From Chaetoderma sp. LZ-2023a (Eukaryota > Mollusca > Caudofoveata > Chaetodermatida > Chaetodermatidae), in the NCBI GenBank assembly GCA_034401795.1, contig CM067367.1, positions 80,658,674 through 80,722,673 on the forward strand: DNA of 64,000 bases, in the 5' to 3' direction. Shown in pieces: positions 56,701 to 64,000 of the stretch. The notes under the pieces are model-generated. The model did not search any database, was not told where the DNA came from, and saw only the letters and a list, made by a program, of their open reading frames with translations. Within the stretch, counting starts at the first letter, position 1, and each line of letters opens with the position of its first letter. The translations under genes and the position numbers were made by a program.

Positions 56701-57884
56701 GGATGGGTAGGGTTAATGGATGGATGGACGGACGGACGGATATATGGGCGGATGTACGGGCTGGCTGGACGATGGGGGGATAGTCGAAGGGCAATAGAGA
56801 TGGTTTAGTGTAGTTGTAACTGTATGGACTACAAGTTGCGTACAGTATACTTGACGAATAATGAGTAATCTTCAGGCAGTATAACTGAACCAGGAAACCA
56901 CGCCAATGTATAAACGTGTTCCGGCAAAAAACTTACTCAGGCACCGGGATGAGTGACGTTCAGGTGGCATAATCCTACAGTGTTAGTCTATGCCTATCAT
57001 CTAATTGCTAATGAGTTCAGAAACTAAACATCATTAATATCTGATTTCCAATCATGATCAAACAGCTGAATGATGTCAGTTCGTTTTTCTTTGAAAATTG
57101 CCAACACCAATGCCTATATAATACTCGACTTCCAGTTGAACAATCGATAACGGCTTACTTTCATATCTAAGATAGCCTATAGTTTTTGTTGTATTATGGC
57201 TTGTTCAGCCTAATTCAAAAGTTATTTCCTTGACGTCGAATTCTAATTTGTTCCTGAATGACTGGTGTTGCTTAATTAAGTATCATCGAAACCATTAGAT
57301 TTTAGACTTTGACCATTACAACTCTGATGTCAATATTCTATATTTTGCTATGCCAATAACAAAGAAACTGCCGTACACTTTCAAACAATCAGGTTGATGA
57401 TGTTGCTGTCTATGACAGCAACATCATCCACCAAATTTGCCGAAAAATGAACACAGTTCATCTCTTAATTTAACTTGAAGTTTAAAATTCTGACATCAGA
57501 GTGGCAAGGGTTAACATTGATTTGTGGAAATACTGTGGTGCAGATGGGTCTTTCACATGTTATTAGCGGTGTGCCGCCTACACTCATGGTTACACCCCGC
57601 TGCGCCTAGCATTTGTTTGCACGCTGACTTATGGAGGCCGTGGTTTGTATTATTGCTGTTGTTTTCATTTGCTGTGTACATCGCTATCTGAGCCTCCTCA
57701 TATACGCTAGTGTCTCTTCATGCAACCACAAAAGTGCGGACATGGAAGCTGAAATGAATCTACTGGTAATTGGAATTGCTACCGAGCATTTTCCTGTCTA
57801 TGCACACGCTACTGCTAGAACAGTCCACTGTAATTGTGAAATTCCAGTGTGACTTTGTGATGGGCTGGTCTACTTATGGCCGGT
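56701..57884. other. Non-coding; small palindrome at 57396-57428
   Basis: GATGATGTTGCTGTC and GACAGCAACATCATC are perfect inverted arms around TAT. A wider imperfect inverted repeat (57310-57500, ACTCTGATGTC ends) surrounds it. No gene is recognised. Confidence 0.5.
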
Positions 57885-58240
57885 TCAGTCAAATTCAAAT
57901 GTTCTTTCTTTGAAGTAGATATCTAGTTTGTTCTTGACTGATTCGACTGTTGTTGCTTCGACGATCGTAGCTGGCATTGAATTCCACTGTGGTACCACTC
58001 TATTGGTGAAAAGGCGCTTGCGAATATCTTTGTTGCTGCGTTTTATGTTGAGCTTGAACATATGACCTCTGGTTTGTATAATACTGGATGGTTCGAAAAA
58101 ATAGGCCGTAGCAATATTATATAGATCTCTGATGAATTTGAATGTTTCAATTAAATCTCCTCGAAACCATCTATATTTTAGTGATATTAGATTTAGGGCT
58201 TCAAATCTTGTTACTATTTTAAAATCGGTCCAGAAATGGC
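57885..58240 (-). pseudogene. CR1/L2-like LINE fragment, C-terminal RT extension
   Basis: A clean minus-strand frame of more than 100 codons ends at TGA 57887-57885. Signatures are RFEALNLISLKYRWFRGDLI, then TRGHMFKLN, RKRLFTNRVVPQWNSMP and VEATTVESVKNKLD. This is the usual LINE RT C-terminal block (RGDMI...RVV..WN.LP..VV). No RT core is nearby, so it is a 5'-truncated insertion, of a different lineage from the LINE at 45-48 kb. Confidence 0.85.
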
Positions 58241-60039
58241 CAAGTTATCTTTAATTGAACCAGTAAATTCCTTTCAAAATATACAACTTCATAGGCTTAA
58301 TGCATGCTTACGCTCAGTGCATGGGTATGAGAGCACGTCACGTGATCCGCTTCCCTACCTCTGTAACTCGCTCGCTGATTGGCTGTGGCACTCCAGCTGT
58401 GATGTCACGAGTAGTATAAAAGGCACTGGAATATTAAGATTCAAGAGCAGTCGGGAGAAAAAAAGAAAAAAAGAGCAGTCGGGAGAGAAAAGGTGGTGGT
58501 GAGGTACCTGGTCTGAGAATAGCGAGTCGAAGTTAACTGCTTACCACCAGTGGGCTCCCTATAGCCACTGTGGTGCCTATCCATTTTGAGCACTCGTCTC
58601 TGGGGTACTAGCCACCATATCTGCATCCCAACTTTTTGTGCGCTCCCGGAAAGATATCACCTGGGGCAATAACTAAATTCAAGGAAAGTGACCCAAGCTA
58701 CCAACCGCAGAGTGACCTTCGTGTGGATAGGCCTGTGGACACCAATGTAAGCTCGTCGAAGTATGTAGGGCGAGTGATGTGCTCGATGGATAACTCACCA
58801 GATCTGCCATACCACACCGTCCAGTGGTGAAACAAATCAGCACATGTTTTGTGTTCAATTTTAGACATTTTTACCGCAGTCAGGGGACATTGCCGGATGC
58901 ATTGTATGAGCTATTCAATGCATCTCGTCTTGTGAGCTGCCAAAATGCATCCGCAATATTAACTTTTCATCGTAGCCCTTCAAAAACTACAGGGCAGCTT
59001 TCAATCTCTGTTCCAGTACGGAACTTTCAGAATACTGCTATATTATTAGCTTTGTGCATAGACGTGACTAACTACTAGCCATCCACAACCACAAACGTTC
59101 TTCTACACTGTTTCTGAGAATGAGCCGCATCAGACAGTTCGCCTGCAGCTTTTGCTAGCAGCTGACTTCCGCATCGTGTCATCTCGCGTTCCAAATGTGT
59201 TACGCTTCAACTACTATGATTATAAAACTTTTCCCGTACCAATGACTAATAGGTACTCCGTCATTGTTATATTATATTATTATATTCATGTATTATTTGT
59301 ATGTAACAGGTACTGATGACTAATAGGTACCCGCAAGTCGTTTGAGACTGCATTTTATAAGTTTACTCTTTTAATGCATATATTATTCTAATTTTTGTGC
59401 CCATAAGCACTGTCAAGGTCGCGTGACCTTCTATTTTACTGTTTTGTGATGAGTTATGCCAGCCGCTATCCGAGTAATAGGTTTTGCTTATTTTATATAA
59501 AAACATTGGAATCGCAGTTCGCTAGGCTACACAATACAGCAACAACAACCCCACTACCTTGTTCCTCCACAGCATCACTTTTTCACTGAGGTAGCTGATC
59601 ATGTTCTCATTGCACGAACATGACATATGGTCGACTAAACCTGGACTATTTTAGCTCAATAGGATAGGTTTATAGTAGTAGGGATGATCACTCTGTGGGA
59701 GTCATTTTGTGTAAGTCTCTTTTCCGGGAATAGCGAATATTTAACACCGTACACCGGCTAGATTGTATAAATTGGCCATATACCTTAAGGCCTCCATTAC
59801 ATGAGTGTTTGTCTCTGTCTACGCTCCTCCCGCCTCTGGGCTTATTAATTGTTTTGACTTCCCTCTGTCACATTGTTTAGAGTTGACTCAGAAAGTATTG
59901 AACGTTCAGAGTGACTAGAAACAAAGTGTCGATAACCGCATACACCTCCCCTGTATCTTCGGCTACTAGTTAGTTAGAGAACCACACCCAAGTAGGAAGC
60001 ACTGTGAAAATATTATAGTTACTTACCTGCAGTGCATCT
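58241..60039. other. No gene recognised
   Basis: Several open frames of 60-90 codons exist (for example plus 58824-59078) but none has a domain signature or convincing splice sites. A repeated GACTAATAGGTACYCG phrase occurs at 59245 and 59310. Confidence 0.4.
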
Positions 60040-60815
60040 CTGGGAGAATTTACATAACCCTAATGACAGGTAAAATGTTAGTTCCCCGGGTACGGATCTC
60101 ACATGATATGCCCTGACATACCGGTGATGGACAGGACTCAGCCCTCCATCTAACTCTAGAAGTGACTGAGTGCAGTCTTAGAACCCACTGCCCCTTCACG
60201 GGAAGGTCATTATAGTTGGATAGCTGCATCTTTGTCCCCACCATAAACTTATATGTGCTTTTCAATGCTTATGTACTGTGACTTGTCCCTGTGCTGTTAT
60301 ATGTGATCATCATGATCGGGATCGTTATATGATTCCGGAGCCGTCGCCTCATGATATTTCCGCACGCTGTCTAACTGAGGGTTAGAGCATTCTCGTCCAT
60401 CAGGATTATGTGTTAAAGATAGTTAGCTTACATTGCCATTTGCGGCTTAACCTTGATCTGGACCCAAAACAAAAACTAAACTTTAGGATGGAATCTAGCA
60501 GAAGAACCGCATAAATAAAGCGACCATAACTAATTCAGTATCTTTGGACTTACATGAGATGACGGTGTTGAATTCTATGGAAATCATCCACCTCATCTTC
60601 ACATACTACAGCGTGCATCACATTAAACTTATAATTTCACTGGGTTGACTCTTTTACATAGCACAGTTTGAACAAGAGAGTGACCCTTTTTGCCATCTCT
60701 CTTCCTCTGCTTCGGCGTTATAGGCATTTTCCTGTGATGGAGGCCCATGCGAGGCACTTTCCTCTCGCAACAAATAATGTTTGTGTTAGGGGTTAATATA
60801 GTTTATATCTTCTTC
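60040..60815 (+). repeat. Single-arm copy of the 54-56 kb fold-back element
   Basis: Matches the right arm order of the fold-back. CTTATGT...GACTTGTCC, GGATCGTTATATGATTCC, CATTGCCATTTGCGG, CCGCATAAATAAA, CTAATTCAGTATCTTTGGAC and GAGGCACTTTCCTCTCGCAA all recur in both arms at 54500-55740. Confidence 0.7.
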
Positions 60816-61334
60816 CTTTCGATTGCTGGTATCACACTTGGATAGCCGTTCTCAAGATGAAATCTGTGGTCTTCTGCAGTTCTTCCACAGGCCCATGCAG
60901 CTTTTCCAGAAATAGGTTGACAAAGGCCAGGTCTCTTCTCTCAGCAGCTGATACGTACTGCAACATTGAAGTTTGTGCTCTGTGGTGTGTTCTACTTCCC
61001 CTCAAGGACAAGTGGGCGAGGTTGTAAGGTGGAATCGCCTGTACATGTGTTGGTTTAGTCTGTTATCTCCAATTCTGAGACGAAAAATGGTCACGTAGAC
61101 AGTATCTTAATGATGATGGGATGCCATGGATGATTATGCCTGTGGTTGGCAGAAAGACCATATGCTTGAATGACAGTTTGACTGGAATCTGAGGTGATCC
61201 AGAGATTATAATTGGATGACTGACCCGAGGGATGATGTTGGTCACTGTAAAAGATGGCGCTCTCATGAGTTGAGTAGGGGTGATCACAGATATTACTTCA
61301 CGTACCATCGAGAACACTATGTGAACGAGCCTGA
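60816..61334. other. Non-coding spacer
   Basis: No gene recognised. Confidence 0.4.
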
Positions 61335-61965
61335 ATACGACTATCAGAAATCTCAGATGACGATTGGTGGCAATCCCAGCGATTGAAAGAGAATGAACCT
61401 AGAGACATATGGCAGTATTCACAGAGACGGAAACAGAATAACTTGAGAGATGACATGCGGCAGTCTTGGAGATGACACCTATGGAGGAATGGCAGCAATG
61501 ACAGAGACGACACAAAAATGATCGTAGAGATGAACGGCAGCAAGCTCAAAGATTGAGCAGCAATGATTCTAGAGATGATTGGTGGCAATCCCAGAGATTG
61601 CAAGACACTGATTCTAAAGATGATTGGTGACAATATCAGAGATGTCGAGAGAATGAACCCAGAGATGAGTGGTGGCAATCCTAGAGATTGCACGAGAATG
61701 ATTCTAGAGATGATGGGGGCAATCCCAGAGATAACGAGAAAATGAGCGGTGGCGATCCCAGAGTTTGCAAGAGATTGATTCTAGAGATAATTGGTGGCAA
61801 TCCATGAGATTACAAGATATTGACTCTAGATGATGAGTGGTGGTAATCCCAGAGACTGCACAAGAATAACTCTAGAGAAGAGTGGTGGCAATCCCAGAGA
61901 TTGCAAGAGAATGAATCTAGAAATGATTGGCGGCAATCTCAGAGAAGGCAAAATAATGGTCATAG
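61335..61965 (+). repeat. 45-bp minisatellite that keeps an open frame in part
   Basis: Degenerate units around TGGTGGCAATCCCAGAGATT. From 61563 to 61745 and 61830 to 61960 the unit is exactly 15 codons on the plus strand (GGNPRDCKR.NLEMI type). Upstream units are more diverged. No known protein is recognised, and the frame may simply reflect a multiple-of-three repeat length. Confidence 0.75.
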
Positions 61966-62026
61966 AGGGAGATGTGAATATAGGGACAACGTTCAATACT
62001 CACACAGAATTCAAAGGAAGGTTCAT

Positions 62027-62029
<3 letters not shown>

Positions 62030-62092
<63 letters not shown>

Positions 62093-62205
62093 AGGGAGGG
62101 AGGGAATGAGGGAGGTGGAGGGAGGGATGGGGAGAGAGAGGGGGAGGGAGGGAGGGAGGGAGGGAGAGAGGGAAGGAGGGAGGGAAGGCTAGGGAGAGAG
62201 AGGCA
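62030..62205. repeat. (GA)n followed by G/GGGA-rich low complexity
   Basis: About 25 GA units, a run of G, then GGGA/GGGAGG units to about 62205. Confidence 0.95.
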
Positions 62206-62227
62206 GTTACATATTATGGGGCGCCCG

Positions 62228-63132
62228 TGTCATGATATCTGAACAATTACGCCAATGTGTATTAAGCCAGCTCAATGAGGAACATCTTGGCATTATTAAG
62301 AAGAAGGCTCTTGCCAGAGGTTACATATAGCGGCTATCAATGGCTCATGAGATAGAGCACTTAGCAAAGTCAGCATCAAAATGTGCCTCAGCAGGTGGCG
62401 TTGCATCTATAAGAGTGGCCAAGTGCACCATGGAGAAGAACCCATGTGGATTTTTTGGTGGCCATTCCATGTTCTTAGTGATAATTGATGCGCACTCTAA
62501 ATGGCAAGAGACTGTAATTATGAAAACAACTACAGCGCAGCAGACTATAATGGTCTTGCATGAAATATTTTCCCGTAATGGACTGGTTAGGCAATTGGTT
62601 TCGGAAAATGGGCCACACATTACCTCGGAGGAATTTCGTATATTGATGCGGCAAAATGCAATGGAGTATATTCGTTTGGCTCCATTTCACGCAGCAACAA
62701 ACGGACTAGTGGATGGATTTGTTCAAATACGGAAACGTGCTATACGTTACATGGGAAGGAAAATGTGGCAATGGAGAAAAGATTGGCGACTTTCCTACTA
62801 ACTTAGATTCATGTAACTATGAGGTTTTGGTTGGCCCAGACATGCTGCGGAGGTACCATATACATCAAATTCATGCTTCGGTTAATGCTACTCCATCTGG
62901 TAGTAAAGCTGAAATGAACGTGATAAATGAACCATTCACGGACCTTCATGCTCCAAGTGTAATTCCAACGGACAGACCATGTAGGTGCAGTGATGATGTT
63001 CAGGACTCTGGTGCTGATCTTAGTGTACCCGTGGACATTGCTGTGTCTGGTAATGAATCGTGCTGCGGTCAAATAGATACTAGTTCTGTGGAAAACCTCT
63101 ACCCTGCAAGAACTTGGAAGCCTGGATTATGA
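62228..63132 (+). pseudogene. Ty3/gypsy-type integrase fragment, catalytically dead
   Basis: Begins with a zinc-finger-like stretch (LNEEHLGIIKKKALARGY, then a stop where Trp is usual, then EIEHLAKSASKC). The core follows: IIDAHSKWQETV, FSRNGLVRQLVSENGPHITS and FHAATNGLVDGFVQ. The segment that should hold the first catalytic Asp is altered, SDNGP reads SENGP, and the Glu in GLVERF reads Asp. The core frame shifts near 62770, and the C-terminal part (GDFPTNLDSCNYEVLVGPD, RRYHIHQI) reads in another frame to 63132, with internal sequence missing. No LTRs or RT are found nearby. Confidence 0.87.
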
Positions 63133-63585
63133 ACATTACTCTTACTCATGCTCTTCCTATCTTACGCTTTCTGTCTCTGACTTTTAGTTTAGTACTTTAC
63201 TACATACTCATTCTACAGTACTTCATTATAGTATGGTTTTAGTTTTACGAGTAAAACTCTGGTGTGGATGAATCTCGCGTATTTAGGGCTACGAGATATC
63301 ACACTACAATATGATATGCTAATGAGTTCTTGCCGAAAATAAATATGTCAAGTTACTGTTAAATGGGTCAAGTTTATTTTCCCTATAAAACACAACATTA
63401 GTGTTATTTATTTCTGGCATTATCATGACGAACCTTAAACTACATAGTAGAATTAAATCAACTGTAATTGATTTTCCATCTGATTTGTTCATGGTGAGCA
63501 TGGCAGATTCCATGGCAGATTCTTGTCTGCACAGTGTGGCTACATGCGATAATTTATCATTTCATCATCATCAGCCCCTGTCAAT

Positions 63586-63587
<2 letters not shown>
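63133..63587. other. Non-coding after gypsy fragment
   Basis: No LTR end, gene or RNA recognised. Confidence 0.4.

Positions 63588-63642
<55 letters not shown>
63588..63642. repeat. (GA)n microsatellite
   Basis: About 27 uninterrupted GA units. Confidence 0.97.
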
Positions 63643-63644
<2 letters not shown>

Positions 63645-64000
63645 GAGAGCTCTGTCATCATATCCTAGTATCGACCTGTCGGCGATTGGCCGCATCTTTC
63701 AGAGTACAAAGACCCACAAGTCGTGTGGAAAAGATTTTCCACCAGTTTTTAGCTCGTGTCTAGAGCTAGTGTCCGTTTAAATCAAAGTGCAACATATAGA
63801 GATGTTGTTAAATTTCCCTTATTGGCATATTAAAATGTGTGACCTTGAAACTACCATTAAAAGCTAATGCATCGATAGCAGCAATCTAATCCCTTAACCA
63901 ATCAATCAAACATGCATATCAGCTATTAATACTAAAGAAATAATGTCCTAAGCCAAAATCTGGTCTTGTCCGATCTACTGCTGTCACTACATCCGCCACA
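63643..64000. other. Non-coding window end
   Basis: No gene recognised. Confidence 0.4.

Noticed and set aside
61830..62242. Arg/Glu- and Gly-rich open frames
   Set aside because: They arise from the GA and GGGA simple repeats.

Overview
The window is from an invertebrate animal nuclear genome. It has spliced exons with GT-AG introns, AT-rich non-coding DNA, several retrotransposon classes (DIRS, CR1/L2-like LINE, Ty3/gypsy), Tc1-like and hAT-like DNA transposons, piggyBac-like MITEs, and many micro- and minisatellites. Repeat style and element content suggest a marine invertebrate (echinoderm, hemichordate, lancelet, mollusc and similar are all possible), but the sequence alone does not name the species.

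The one host gene I can support is the 5' part of INTS8 (Integrator complex subunit 8), on the minus strand. Five coding exons lie at 44377-44257, 26300-26217, 11992-11887, 10497-10351 and 9659-9597. All join in a compatible phase and read as one INTS8 N-terminus; later exons must lie beyond position 1. Its introns are very large (about 18 kb and 14 kb for the first two) and filled with mobile DNA.

Region by region. 0.6-7.5 kb: a full-length DIRS retrotransposon (DIRS-A) with inverted termini, an internal complementary region, gag, RT-RNase H and tyrosine recombinase, in intron 5. 7.5-31 kb: INTS8 exons 2-5 among MITEs, palindromes, tandem duplications, a hAT-like insertion with an 8-bp target duplication, and a dead Tc1-like transposase. 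31.2-43.4 kb: a nested pair in intron 1, with an old DIRS (DIRS-B) split inside its RT gene by a second 7-kb DIRS (DIRS-C). 44.2-44.4 kb: INTS8 exon 1. 45.0-48.4 kb: a CR1/L2-like LINE with an ATT-repeat tail, minus strand. 49-64 kb: no recognisable host gene; a 300-bp tetranucleotide array, a tandem segmental duplication, a ~2.2-kb fold-back structure, LINE and gypsy fragments, and GA-rich and 45-bp repeats.

The most noteworthy points are these. INTS8 exon 4 is sandwiched between two copies of one hairpin MITE, 12 and 27 nt from its splice sites. The N-terminal WFEF motif of INTS8 reads GFEF here. All three DIRS copies keep a second long frame open across RT/RNase H. The DIRS-B internal complementary region preserves the terminus that its missing end should carry.
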